Shown here: positions 7,721-16,085 of the stretch, piece by piece
How positions within the stretch are numbered: position 1 is the stretch's first letter
Layout: each line of letters begins with the position of its first letter
DNA from: Streptomyces kanamyceticus
GTDB lineage: Bacteria; Actinomycetota; Actinomycetes; Streptomycetales; Streptomycetaceae
Reading direction: 5' to 3'
Assembly (NCBI RefSeq): GCF_008704495.1
Contig: NZ_CP023699.1
Coordinates: forward strand, 2,480,001 to 2,544,000
Length of the DNA stretch: 64,000 nt
Translations under genes and position numbers: made by a program
Notes under the pieces: generated by a model
Told to the model about the DNA's origin: nothing
Database searches by the model: none
The model's input: only the letters and a program-made list of their open reading frames with translations

Positions 7721-9115
7721 CTACTTCGAGAGATCGGCCAGGATCCGCGGGCCGAGGTCCGTGACGTCGCCCGCGCCCATGGTGAGAACGAGATCGCCGG
7801 GCTTCGCCATTCCCGCGATCTCCCGCACCGCCTCGTCCTTGTCGCCCGCGGCCCGCACCTCGGCGCCCGCGGCACGGGCGGCGTCGATGATCAGGGTGCT
7901 GGTGATGCCGGGGATCGGGTCCTCGCGGGCCGGGTAGATGTCGAGGACGACGGAGGAGTCGGCGAGCGCGAGGGCCTGGCCCATCTCCGTGCCCAGCTCC
8001 TGGGTGCGCGAGAAGAGGTGGGGCTGGAAGAGGACGAGGATGCGGGATTCGCCCGCGGCGGAGCGCATCGCCTCCAGGTCGGCCGTCATCTCGGTCGGGT
8101 GGTGCGCGTAGGAGTCGATGACCTGGACGCCCGCGGCCTCGCCCTTGAGCTGGAGGCGGCGCTTGACGCCCGTGTACGACTTCAGGGCGCCTGCCAGGTT
8201 CCGGGACGGGATGCCGAGCGCGATGCCCGCCGCGAGGGCCGCGACCGCGTTGCCCGCGTAGTGCCGCCCGGGCACCGAGACCGTGAAGGTGAGCAGCTTG
8301 CCGTCGAGCAGGACGGTGACCTCGCTGGTCAGGCCGCGCGCGGTGATCTTGTGGATGCGCAGGTCGGCGTCCTCGGACTCGCCGTAGGTGACGACCTTCA
8401 GCTCGCCCAGGTCGCGCACGCGCTTGGTCAGCTCGACCGCGCCCGCCTGGTCCGCGGAGATGACGAGCGTGCCGCCGGGCACGACCTTGCCCGCGAAGAT
8501 CTCGAAGGACTCGTAGATCTCGTCCATCGACGCGTAGTTGGCGTGGTGGTCGAGCTCCACGTTGAGGACGATGGCGACCTCGGGCGCGTACTTGTGGAAG
8601 CTGCGGTCGCTCTCATCCGCCTCGGCGACGAAGATGTCGCCCGCGCCGTGCAGCGCGTTCGAACCCGGCACGTCCAGGTCGCCGCCGATCGCGTACGACG
8701 GGTCGAGGCCGAGGGCGGCGAGCGTGACCGCGAGCATCGAGGTCGTGGTGGTCTTGCCGTGCGTACCGGCGACCGCGATCGGGCGCAGGCCCCCCATCAG
8801 GGCGGCGAGGGCGTCCGAGCGGTGCACGACGGGGATGCCGAGCTCGGTGGCGCGGGCCAGCTCGGGGTTGTCGGCGCGGATCGCGGAGGAGACGACGACA
8901 CAGCTCGCGTCGGACGCGAGGTGCGCGGCGTCGTGCCCGATGTGGACCGTGGCACCGAGGGCGCGCAGCGAATCGGCGGTGGCGGAGTCCCGGGCGTCGC
9001 TGCCCGCGACCTCGGCGCCGCGCTGGGCCAGGATCTTCGCGATGCCCGACATTCCGGCGCCGCCGATGCCGATGAAGTGCGGTCGGTCCATGGCGGTAGG
9101 AAGGCCGGGTGCCAT
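7721..9115 (-). CDS. murC: UDP-N-acetylmuramate--L-alanine ligase
   Basis: 464 residues. It adds L-Ala to UDP-MurNAc in peptidoglycan precursor synthesis in the cytoplasm. Visible: N-terminal FIGIGGAGMSGIA (UDP-binding Rossmann), ATP loop GTHGKTTTTSML, LVAEADESDRSF, LNVELDHH and a C-terminal HHPTEMTADL. The ATG at 9115 is favoured by GGGAG nine bases upstream, and the family begins here. It lies apart from the dcw cluster, as is seen in Streptomyces. msrB follows in the same direction. Confidence 0.93.
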   Translation of the reverse strand: MAPGLPTAMDRPHFIGIGGAGMSGIAKILAQRGAEVAGSDARDSATADSLRALGATVHIGHDAAHLASDASCVVVSSAIRADNPELARATELGIPVVHRSDALAALMGGLRPIAVAGTHGKTTTTSMLAVTLAALGLDPSYAIGGDLDVPGSNALHGAGDIFVAEADESDRSFHKYAPEVAIVLNVELDHHANYASMDEIYESFEIFAGKVVPGGTLVISADQAGAVELTKRVRDLGELKVVTYGESEDADLRIHKITARGLTSEVTVLLDGKLLTFTVSVPGRHYAGNAVAALAAGIALGIPSRNLAGALKSYTGVKRRLQLKGEAAGVQVIDSYAHHPTEMTADLEAMRSAAGESRILVLFQPHLFSRTQELGTEMGQALALADSSVVLDIYPAREDPIPGITSTLIIDAARAAGAEVRAAGDKDEAVREIAGMAKPGDLVLTMGAGDVTDLGPRILADLSK

Positions 9116-9168
9116 GCGTATGTCTCCCAAATCGTACGTAGCTGAGCACCCCAGCCTAGTAGCACCCG

Positions 9169-9287
9169 AGCCCCGCGAGGGGCGCGGGGAACTGCGCAAG
9201 GGCCGCAAAGCGGCCCGTCAGGGGCGCGGGGCTGTGACACTGGCGGCTCCGCCGCGGGGCGCGCCCAGCCACGACGGACCCGCAGCC
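9169..9287. repeat. Dispersed intergenic repeat, copy 1
   Basis: GC-rich palindromic segment with the core GGGGCGCGGGG (twice), GCGGCTCCGCCGCG and CCCAGCCACGACGGACCCGCAG. It shares blocks with copies near 42670-42745 and 59628-59735 in this window. This kind of interspersed repeat is common between Streptomyces genes. Function unknown. Confidence 0.7.
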
Positions 9288-9315
9288 TGAAATCCGCCCA
9301 ACCCAGCGGTAGCGC

Positions 9316-9798
9316 CTACGCCTCGTCGGCAAGACTGTGCGAGAACAGCTTCAGCACCGGAACCCCCACCTTGTGCCGCGCCCGCGAAGCCCAGTCCCGG
9401 TGGAAGAACTCCTCCACGTAGTGGGGATCGGTCAGCACGATGACCTCGTCGGCGTCCACGTCGTCGACGAGGGACTTGAGCGCGTCGAGGGGGTGATCCT
9501 CGATGAGCCGCCCCGTCGCCTCACAGCCCGCCGTGCGCAGCGCGACCAGGGAGACCTGCAGCGCCTGCTCGCCGGGCCCCGTCGCGTCCTGCCCCTCGGG
9601 CGTCTCCCCCTCGCGCGCCGCCTCGTCGAGCTCGCCGAGCGCGACGTCGTCGATGGCCCTGAGGAGCCGGTCCGCCTGGTCGCCCCTGGGCTGGAGCAGC
9701 ACGTGGAAGGTGACCTGCTCATCGCCGTGCAAGGTGGTGACGAACTCCACGTCGGCGGACGTCAGGGCCTTCTCGATCATCAATACGCTCGTGAACAC
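9316..9798 (-). CDS. Conserved hypothetical protein, possible Usp-like fold
   Basis: 160 residues, GTG start. I do not recognise a defined family. The C-terminal half (VIVLTDPHYVEEFFHRDWASRARHKVGVPVLKLFSH) alternates beta strands and helices as in universal-stress-type nucleotide-binding proteins. The middle part is acidic (GELDEAAREGETPEGQD). There is no signal peptide or membrane segment. It lies 132 bases downstream of the RibD-like reductase on the same strand. Similar actinobacterial proteins are, as I recall, sometimes labelled indole-3-glycerol phosphate synthase, which the sequence does not support. Confidence 0.65.
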   Translation of the reverse strand: MFTSVLMIEKALTSADVEFVTTLHGDEQVTFHVLLQPRGDQADRLLRAIDDVALGELDEAAREGETPEGQDATGPGEQALQVSLVALRTAGCEATGRLIEDHPLDALKSLVDDVDADEVIVLTDPHYVEEFFHRDWASRARHKVGVPVLKLFSHSLADEA

Positions 9799-9930
9799 TG
9801 CAGGCGCCCTTCTCGTCCGTGGGCCGTCGCGAGGCCCCTGCGGAAACCATCCTGCCCCGTGACCGCACGGGGTCTGCGAGATCTAGTGTGCCCAGCGGAA
9901 GGCAAACGGAACGACTGATTCCGCTGATTG

Positions 9931-10812
9931 TCAGGTACGACGGTATCGGGTGAAGAGAAACCCGGCCTCCTCCAGTACGGACGTCAGTACGAATTTTTCG
10001 GGCACCGAGACCGAGGGCCCGCCCGCGATGCGCTGGGCGTCCCCGGCGGTGAGCATCGGCGAGATCGTCAGACAGAGCTCGTCGAGTACCCCAGCCGCCA
10101 CGAACTGACCCAGCAGCCGGGGCCCCCCTTCGGTGAGCAGCCGGGTGAGACCCCGCTCGGCAAGGGCCGGGGCCACCCGCTCCGGCGCCACGGCCGCGCC
10201 CTCGCCCGCGATCACCACGACGGCGCCCGCCTTGCGGGCCTCGGCCATCCGGTCGGCGGGGGCGGCCGCGCCGGTCACCACGAGCGTCGGCGCGAGCGGC
10301 GCGGTGAAGAGCGGAAGCGTGAAATCCAGGTCCAGACCGGCGCTGACCACGGCGACCGCGGGCGCCGCGGTCTGCCCGGCGGCCGCCCTGCGGGCCGCGA
10401 ACGCCTCACGCGCGCGCGTCGGCCGGTACCCCTCCTGGCGCACCGTCTGCGCCCCGACGATCACCACGTCGGCGAGCCCGCGCAGGGTGCCGAAGATCCG
10501 CATGTCGGTGTCGTTGGAGATCGGCTGGGAGCGCCCGTCGTGCTGGGCTGCGCCGTCGAGCGTGGACACCATGTTGGCGCGCAGCCAGGGTGCGCCGCCG
10601 CCGGGATAGGCGTACGCGTCGGCCAGCTCGTCGAGCCCCCACGCCCTGCCCGCCGCACCGGCCGCGCCGCCCACGCCGGGCGCACTGTCCGTGCCGTGCG
10701 CGCCTTCCGCACGATCATCCGTACGGTCGTGCGCCCGGTCAGGTGTCCGGTCCTCCGTCCGGGCGTCCTTCCGGTCGCATGTCTGGTCGGTCACAGGGAA
10801 CAGGCGTCGCAT
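9931..10812 (-). CDS. Pyrimidine reductase family protein (RibD C-terminal domain)
   Basis: 293 residues. The core from about residue 60 is a RibD-C/dihydrofolate-reductase-like fold: RANMVSTLDGAAQHDGRS, SNDTDMRIFGTLRGLADVVIVGAQTVRQEGY, RLLTEGGPRLLGQFVAAGVLDELCLTISP. Such proteins reduce a pyrimidine or pteridine-like substrate with NADPH. The first 55 residues are a charged, Asp/Arg/Thr-rich, poorly conserved extension built on TEDRTPDRAHDRTDDRAE, probably disordered. There is no deaminase domain, so this is a stand-alone paralogue rather than the riboflavin RibD. It is divergent from zapE with a 36-base gap. Confidence 0.8.
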   Translation of the reverse strand: MRRLFPVTDQTCDRKDARTEDRTPDRAHDRTDDRAEGAHGTDSAPGVGGAAGAAGRAWGLDELADAYAYPGGGAPWLRANMVSTLDGAAQHDGRSQPISNDTDMRIFGTLRGLADVVIVGAQTVRQEGYRPTRAREAFAARRAAAGQTAAPAVAVVSAGLDLDFTLPLFTAPLAPTLVVTGAAAPADRMAEARKAGAVVVIAGEGAAVAPERVAPALAERGLTRLLTEGGPRLLGQFVAAGVLDELCLTISPMLTAGDAQRIAGGPSVSVPEKFVLTSVLEEAGFLFTRYRRT

Positions 10813-10848
10813 ATCCGCAGTCTTGCACGCCCCTTAAGGTTGGGAACC

Positions 10849-11943
10849 GTGTCGTCCTCCACCGCCGCCCTCGGGCAGACCCCCATAGCCGAAGCGGCTC
10901 CGCTGTCCCTCTGCGCACGCGAGCCCCACGTCCCCGCCGACCGTCTGGTCGCCGAGATGGTGCCGCCGCCGCGCTTCGACTCGGTCCGCTTCGCCACGTA
11001 CATCCCCGACCCGAACCAGCCGAGCCAGACCGAGGCCGTCAGCGTCCTCAGCGGCTTCGCCGCAGGGCTCGGCGGGGCGCACGCCAGCGGCGCGGCCAAG
11101 AAGCGGTGGTTCGGCAGGTCCAAGCCCGTCGCACCCGCGGGCCCCCGCGGCGTCTACCTCGACGGCGGCTACGGAGTCGGCAAGACCCACCTGCTCGCCT
11201 CCCTCTGGCACGCGACGCCCGCGGCGCCCGAGAAGAAGGCGTTCGGCACCTTCGTGGAGCTCACCAACCTGGTCGGCGCGCTCGGTTTCCAGCAGACCGT
11301 CCGCACGCTCGGCGAGCACCGGCTGCTCTGCATCGACGAGTTCGAGCTCGACGACCCGGGCGACACGGTGCTCGTCTCCTCGCTCCTCGCCAGGCTGGTG
11401 GACCAGGGCGTCGCCCTGGCGGCGACCTCGAACACGCTGCCGGGCAAGCTCGGCGAGGGCCGGTTCGCCTCCGTCGACTTCCTGCGCGAGATCCAGGGCC
11501 TTTCCGCCCACTTCAAGGCGCTGCGCATCGACGGCGACGACTACCGCCACCGGGGTCTTCCCGAGGCCCCCGCCCCGTACTCCGACGAGCAGGTCACCAA
11601 GGCGGCGTACGCGACCGACCGCGCGGCCCTCGACGACTTCCCGCACCTGCTCGCGCACCTGGCCAAGGTCCACCCCAGCCGGTACGGCGCGCTGACGGAC
11701 GGCGTCGCCGCGGTGTGCCTGACCGATGTGACACCGGTGCCCGACCAGTCGACCGCCCTGCGTCTCGTGGTGCTCGCCGACCGGCTGTACGACCGGGAGG
11801 TGCCGGTGCTCGCCTCCGGTGTGCCCTTCGACCGGCTCTTCAGCGAGGACATGCTCAACGGCGGGTACCGGAAGAAGTACTTCCGCGCCATCTCGCGTCT
11901 CACGGCGCTCGCGCGGGACGCCAAGGGGCTCGTGGGCGAGTAG
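10849..11943 (+). CDS. zapE: AFG1/ZapE-family ATPase, cell division protein
   Basis: 364 residues. A P-loop ATPase of the ZapE family, linked in other bacteria to FtsZ-ring behaviour. Walker A is GGYGVGKTHLL (about residue 106), Walker B is LLCIDEFELDDPGD, and ATSNTLPGKLGEGRF is a sensor-like segment. The GTG at 10849 is the first in-frame start after the divergent gene, with AAGG 10-15 bases upstream. The family start (about 30 residues before the PPPRF motif) fits. It probably acts in the cytoplasm near the division site. Confidence 0.85.
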   Translation: MSSSTAALGQTPIAEAAPLSLCAREPHVPADRLVAEMVPPPRFDSVRFATYIPDPNQPSQTEAVSVLSGFAAGLGGAHASGAAKKRWFGRSKPVAPAGPRGVYLDGGYGVGKTHLLASLWHATPAAPEKKAFGTFVELTNLVGALGFQQTVRTLGEHRLLCIDEFELDDPGDTVLVSSLLARLVDQGVALAATSNTLPGKLGEGRFASVDFLREIQGLSAHFKALRIDGDDYRHRGLPEAPAPYSDEQVTKAAYATDRAALDDFPHLLAHLAKVHPSRYGALTDGVAAVCLTDVTPVPDQSTALRLVVLADRLYDREVPVLASGVPFDRLFSEDMLNGGYRKKYFRAISRLTALARDAKGLVGE

Positions 11944-12070
11944 CCCCACCGGGGCGGGGACGCGGAACGGCAGGCGAAAACAGATAGCTACGCGCGTGGT
12001 TCCCGTGCACCAGAGCGCGTGGTACACACATCCGGTCACATTCCTGTCCGCCAGCAGGAGGTTGCCCATC

Positions 12071-13432
12071 ATGTCTGCCACTCGACGTCAGGTTCTCGCC
12101 CGTACCGGTGCTGTAGGCGCGGGAATCGCCTTCACCGGAGCGCTTTCGGAACTCTTCGCGGGCACGGCCGCCGCACACGGGAAGGCCGGTTACGGCCCCC
12201 TCGTCCCCGACCCCGAGGGGCTGCTCGACCTCCCCAAGGGCTTTCGCTACAAGGTCCTTTCGCGCGAGGGCGACGACCTTCGCTCCGGTGAGGGCAAGGT
12301 GCCGAGCAACCACGACGGCATGGCCGCCTTCCGAGGCAAGCACGGCGGGGTCAACCTCGTGCGCAATCACGAGAACCGCGTCACCGGCAAGATCGGCGTA
12401 CCGACGGTCGAGGGCCTGACGTACGACCCGATGGCCAAGGGCGGCTGTACGGCGCTCGCGCTCGACCGGAGAAACAACGTCGTCGGCGAACGCGTCGCCA
12501 TCGCCGGAACCGCCGTCAACTGCGCGGGCGGGCCCACCCCTTGGGGCACCTGGCTGACCTGCGAGGAGACCGAGGACAAGGCCGGTACCAACGGCTACAC
12601 CAAGGACCACGGCTTCATCTTCGAGGTCGACCCGGTGGACCCGCACCGCACCGGCGCCGTGCCGCTGACCGCGATGGGCCGCTTCCAGCACGAGGCGATC
12701 GCCGTCGACCCCCGGCGCGGCGTCGTCTACGAGACCGAGGACGCCTTCCTCAAGCCCTTCGGCCTCTTCTACCGCTTCCTGCCCAACAAGCCGGAGGGCG
12801 GCCGGGGTTCACTGCGCGCGGGCGGCAAGCTGCAGGCCATGCGGGTGCCCGGCGTCCCCGATCTCTCCGCCGTCCAGGAGACGGGCGCGTGCTTCGACGG
12901 CGTCGAATGGGTCGACGTCCCCGACCCGCTCGCGGCCCAGACCCCCATCCGCCTCCAGGACTTCGGGCCCAAGGGCATCACGCACGCGCAGAAGCTGGAG
13001 GGCTGCTACTGGGGCGGCTCGTCCGTCTACTTCGTGTCCTCCTTCGCCCACAGCGCGGAGGGCTCGGCGGCCGACCACTTCGGCCAGATCTGGCGCTACG
13101 ACCCGTCCAGGCGCCGCCTCACCCTGGTGATCGTGTTCGGCCCGAGCACCGACATCCAGCTGCCAGGCGAGTCCCCCGACAACATCTGCCTCGTGCCCAC
13201 CGGCGGCCTGATGGTCTGCGAGGACGGCAGCGGCGCCCAGCACGTCTACGGCCTCACCCGGCGCGGCGAGGTCTACCCGATGGCCCGCGGCCGCCAGAAC
13301 ATCGGCACGCCTCAGGAGCCCGAGTGGGGCGAGTTCGCCGGGGTGACGTTCTCGCCCGACCACGACACGATGTACGTGAACTGCTACACGCCCGGCACGA
13401 CGTTCGCCGTGACGGGGCCCTGGCACAAGTAG
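12071..13432 (+). CDS. Tat-exported PhoX-like phosphatase (DUF839)
   Basis: 453 residues. It begins with a twin-arginine signal (RRQVLARTGAVGAGIAFTGAL) and a likely cleavage region near AAAHG, so it is exported folded. The mature part shows PhoX/DUF839 features: LVRNHENR, GGCTALALDR, CAGGPTPWGTWLTCEE, GRFQHEAIAVDP and SPDNICLVPTGGLMVCEDG. Members bind Ca/Fe and hydrolyse phosphate esters, though substrates vary. A perfect AGGAGG lies nine bases before the ATG. No phosphate-regulon box was identified by eye. ppk2 follows 54 bases downstream in the same direction, an attractive phosphate-metabolism pairing that is inferred. Confidence 0.85.
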   Translation: MSATRRQVLARTGAVGAGIAFTGALSELFAGTAAAHGKAGYGPLVPDPEGLLDLPKGFRYKVLSREGDDLRSGEGKVPSNHDGMAAFRGKHGGVNLVRNHENRVTGKIGVPTVEGLTYDPMAKGGCTALALDRRNNVVGERVAIAGTAVNCAGGPTPWGTWLTCEETEDKAGTNGYTKDHGFIFEVDPVDPHRTGAVPLTAMGRFQHEAIAVDPRRGVVYETEDAFLKPFGLFYRFLPNKPEGGRGSLRAGGKLQAMRVPGVPDLSAVQETGACFDGVEWVDVPDPLAAQTPIRLQDFGPKGITHAQKLEGCYWGGSSVYFVSSFAHSAEGSAADHFGQIWRYDPSRRRLTLVIVFGPSTDIQLPGESPDNICLVPTGGLMVCEDGSGAQHVYGLTRRGEVYPMARGRQNIGTPQEPEWGEFAGVTFSPDHDTMYVNCYTPGTTFAVTGPWHK

Positions 13433-13486
13433 CGGCCCCCGGGCCCTCGTCGCACGATCGAGGGACACGACCGGAAGGGGTGCGCG

Positions 13487-14449
13487 GTGGCGAAGGCCAA
13501 GAAGGACGGCAAGAGCGCCAAGAAGGACGGCAGGAGCGCCAAGGAGGACGGCAAGGGCGCGAAGAAGCGGGGCAAGGGCGCCAAGAAGGACGCGGGAAAG
13601 ACGGCCCCGCCCCGGCTCGGTGACCTGCTGCGCATCCCCGAAGGGGAGAGGGTCGACCTCTCCTCGTACGACGCGGCCGCGACCCCCGCGGGCCCCGCAG
13701 ACAAGCTCGCGGGCCTCGCGGCCACCGCCCGCATGGGCGAACGCCTCGCCGACCTCCAGGAGCGCCTGTACGCCGCGAGCACCGCGGGCGACCGCCGCCG
13801 CGTCCTCCTGGTCCTCCAGGGCATGGACACCAGCGGCAAGGGCGGCACGGTGAAGCACGTCATCGGCCTGTTCAACCCCTCGGGCTGCCGCATCAAGGCC
13901 TTCAAGGCGCCCACGTCCGAGGAACAGAACCACCCGTTCCTCTGGCGCGTCATGAAGGCGCTCCCCCAGCCCGGCGAGATCGGCATCTTCGACCGCTCGC
14001 ACTACGAGGACGTCCTCATCGCCCGCGTCCGCGAACTGGTCCCCCGCAGCCAGCTCGGCCGCCGCTACGGCCAGATCAACCGCTTCGAGAAGTCCCTGGC
14101 CGACGACGGCGTCACCGTCGTCAAGTGCTTCCTCCACATCTCGTACGCCCAGCAACGCCGCCGCCTCCTCGAACGCCTCGACAACCCTGACAAACACTGG
14201 AAGTTCAACCCCGGCGACATCGAGGAACGCGCCCTGTGGCCCGCCTACCAGGAGGCCTACGAACTGGCCCTGGAACGCTGCTCCACCGAGGCGGCCCCCT
14301 GGCACCTGATCCCCGCGGACCGCAAGTGGTACCGCAACTGGGCCATCAGCAAGCTGCTCCTGGAACACCTGGAGTCGCTGGACCCGAAGTACCCGGCGGC
14401 GGACTTCGACGTCGAGGAGAGCAGGAAGAGGCTGCTGAGCGAGGGCTGA
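13487..14449 (+). CDS. ppk2: Polyphosphate kinase 2 family protein
   Basis: 320 residues. It uses polyphosphate to phosphorylate nucleotides or the reverse. The P-loop is VLQGMDTSGKGGTVKHV; the second signature is FDRSHYEDVLIARV with the lid region QINRFEKSLADDGV, plus the conserved RWYRNWAISKLLL-like C-terminus (KWYRNWAIS). A GGAAGGGG site precedes the GTG. The first 40 residues are an unusual lysine-rich tail of KDGKSAK-like repeats (KKDGRSAKEDGKGAKK) before the catalytic domain. It could contact polyphosphate or nucleic acid. It sits next to the PhoX-like gene. Confidence 0.88.
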   Translation: MAKAKKDGKSAKKDGRSAKEDGKGAKKRGKGAKKDAGKTAPPRLGDLLRIPEGERVDLSSYDAAATPAGPADKLAGLAATARMGERLADLQERLYAASTAGDRRRVLLVLQGMDTSGKGGTVKHVIGLFNPSGCRIKAFKAPTSEEQNHPFLWRVMKALPQPGEIGIFDRSHYEDVLIARVRELVPRSQLGRRYGQINRFEKSLADDGVTVVKCFLHISYAQQRRRLLERLDNPDKHWKFNPGDIEERALWPAYQEAYELALERCSTEAAPWHLIPADRKWYRNWAISKLLLEHLESLDPKYPAADFDVEESRKRLLSEG

Positions 14450-14483
14450 GGGGCGGCGGCTGCTGCCCCGTACCCGGTTCCGA

Positions 14484-15416
14484 TCAGAGGGTGAGGACGA
14501 GCTTGCCCTGAAGGTGGCCGCCGTCGAGCAGCCGGTGTGCGTCGGCCACGCGCTCGAAGGGGAACGTCTCCTGCACGTGGACCCGGAGCCTGCCCTGTTC
14601 GGCGAGGGCGACGAGACCACGCAGGGCGACCGGATCGGGGTCGACCGCGATGCCGCTGAACCGCATACCGGCCGCCTCGTACATGGCGATGAGCCCCGAG
14701 TCCTCCTCGGCGACCGCCGTCACCAGGTGGCCGCCCGGGCGGAGCACGCCGAGCGACCGTTCGCCGGTGTCGCCGCCGATCGTGTCGAGCACGACGTCGA
14801 CGTCCCGGACCGCCTCGGCGAAGTCGGCCTTCGTGTAGTCGATCACCTCGTCGGCGCCGAACTCCTCGACGAACGTCCGCTTGCTCGCACTCGCGGTCGT
14901 GATCACGTACGCGCCGAGCGCTTTCGCGATCTGGATCGCGACGTGGCCGACCCCGCCGCCACCGCCGTGGACCAGGACGCGGTCGCCCTCGCTCACGCCG
15001 CCGAGATCGACGAGGCCCTGCCACGCCGTGAGCCCGACGATCGGCAGCGCCGCCGCCTGGACGTGCGAGAGAGAATCCGGCTTACGCATGAGGTGCAACG
15101 CCGGGGCCGACACGACCTCGGCGTACGCACCCGCGGCCCGCGGGAACAGCGGCATCCCGAACACCTCGTCACCGGGCCTGAACCGATAGGTCAGCGACCC
15201 CTTCTCGACCACGCCGCTGATGTCCCAGCCGAGGACGAACGGCGGCCGGCCGATCAACGGCGGGAACTCACCGGCGCGCAGGCGCGCCTCCAGCGGGTTC
15301 AGCCCGATCGCCTTGACGCGGACGAGGACTTCGGTCGGCAGGGGCCGGGGCTCGGGGGCGTCCACGATGCTGAGCACTTCCGGGCCGCCGAGCGTCTCCT
15401 GGGTAATGACTCGCAT
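14484..15416 (-). CDS. NADP-dependent zinc-free alcohol dehydrogenase / quinone oxidoreductase
   Basis: 310 residues, a medium-chain dehydrogenase of the quinone-reductase branch. The GroES-like part carries LGWDISGVVEKG and FRPGDEVFGM; the nucleotide fold has VHGGGGGVGHVAIQIAKALGAYVITTAS. The structural zinc Cys cluster is absent, as in this branch. It likely reduces quinones or enones with NADPH. The ATG at 15416 was chosen for the AGGAGAG upstream and the MRVITQETLGGPEVL family start. Its leader carries three copies of CCAGGAGAA, each of which contains a Shine-Dalgarno-like core. Confidence 0.88.
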   Translation of the reverse strand: MRVITQETLGGPEVLSIVDAPEPRPLPTEVLVRVKAIGLNPLEARLRAGEFPPLIGRPPFVLGWDISGVVEKGSLTYRFRPGDEVFGMPLFPRAAGAYAEVVSAPALHLMRKPDSLSHVQAAALPIVGLTAWQGLVDLGGVSEGDRVLVHGGGGGVGHVAIQIAKALGAYVITTASASKRTFVEEFGADEVIDYTKADFAEAVRDVDVVLDTIGGDTGERSLGVLRPGGHLVTAVAEEDSGLIAMYEAAGMRFSGIAVDPDPVALRGLVALAEQGRLRVHVQETFPFERVADAHRLLDGGHLQGKLVLTL

Positions 15417-15419
15417 GAC

Positions 15420-15446
15420 TCTCCTGGTTCTCCTGGTTCTCCTGGC
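15420..15446 (-). repeat. Triple CCAGGAGAA repeat in the leader of the oxidoreductase
   Basis: On the minus strand the bases just before the start read CCAGGAGAA, CCAGGAGAA, CCAGGAGAG. These are three tandem 9-bp units, each with an AGGAG ribosome-binding core; only the last is correctly spaced. Confidence 0.75.
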
Positions 15447-15474
15447 TTTGGAAGGGGAGAGAACCCAGGCTAGG

Positions 15475-15648
15475 AATGCGCGAGGAACCAGCCGGTACCT
15501 GCGGCACAGAGCCCTGGTGGAGGACGGCCGCCACGTCGGCACCAATGACAGCGGGTCCTACGAAATCGCGTATCGGCTTTCATGGCGCGAGGGCGAGGCC
15601 ACGAGGTACGTGGACGACGCTCACATCCGGTTCGTCTTCACCCCGTAG
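15475..15648 (+). pseudogene. Possible remnant of a small protein gene (C-terminal piece)
   Basis: A stretch ending DDAHIRFVFTP and a stop has plausible protein character (GRHVGTNDSGSYEIAYRLSW), with no credible start and upstream sequence that merges into the oxidoreductase leader. I do not recognise a family. Its end falls in a 22-bp tandem duplication. Confidence 0.3.
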
Positions 15649-15680
15649 GAACACCCGTTTCACCCTGTAGGAACACCCGT
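15637..15680. repeat. 22-bp tandem duplication at convergent gene ends
   Basis: Two adjacent 22-base units (15637-15658 and 15659-15680) differ by one base; each contains GTAGGAACACCCGT. The duplication covers the stop region of the plus-strand remnant and the last codons of the DUF6069-like gene. Confidence 0.8.
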
Positions 15681-16085
15681 AGAGGTGCTCGCGGGAACAC
15701 GGGGGGATTTCGTGCCGCCGAGCCCCGGGATCAGCACCACCGCCACCGCCAGGTGCATCAGCGCTAGGGCGACCCGGGTGCCGCCGTCCATGCCGTCGCC
15801 GAGCAACGGCAGGAAGGACACGGCGAGGACGGCGCAGGCCACCCCGGTCCAGATGGCGCGGGCGCGCGGCACCCCGAACCGCTCCAGGGCGGCCAGCAGC
15901 CCCCAGCCGAGGAGCGACGCGAGCAGCGCGACGACCGCCACGGGCGCGGCGCCGATGTCGAGCGTCTGCTCGCCGTCGACGATCCGCAGCCGGTGCCCCA
16001 GCAGCGGGTCCACGACCAGCCACACCAGGACGGGGGCCAGGACGGCCGGCGCCGTGACCCCCAACCGCATTCTCCGCGCGCTCAC
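15660..16085 (-). CDS. Four-helix small membrane protein (DUF6069-like)
   Basis: 141 residues from the GTG at 16085, which overlaps the tetR stop by four bases (GTGA); an ATG at 16070 is the alternative. Hydrophobic segments lie roughly at residues 12-29 (VTAPAVLAPVLVWLVV), 45-66, 78-98 and 108-125, so it is a polytopic inner-membrane protein. It resembles the DUF6069 family often found beside TetR regulators; no biochemical function is known. Being coupled to the regulator, it is probably the regulated product of the operon. The C-terminus has been altered by the 22-bp duplication. Confidence 0.7.
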   Translation of the reverse strand: MSARRMRLGVTAPAVLAPVLVWLVVDPLLGHRLRIVDGEQTLDIGAAPVAVVALLASLLGWGLLAALERFGVPRARAIWTGVACAVLAVSFLPLLGDGMDGGTRVALALMHLAVAVVLIPGLGGTKSPRVPASTSTGVPTG

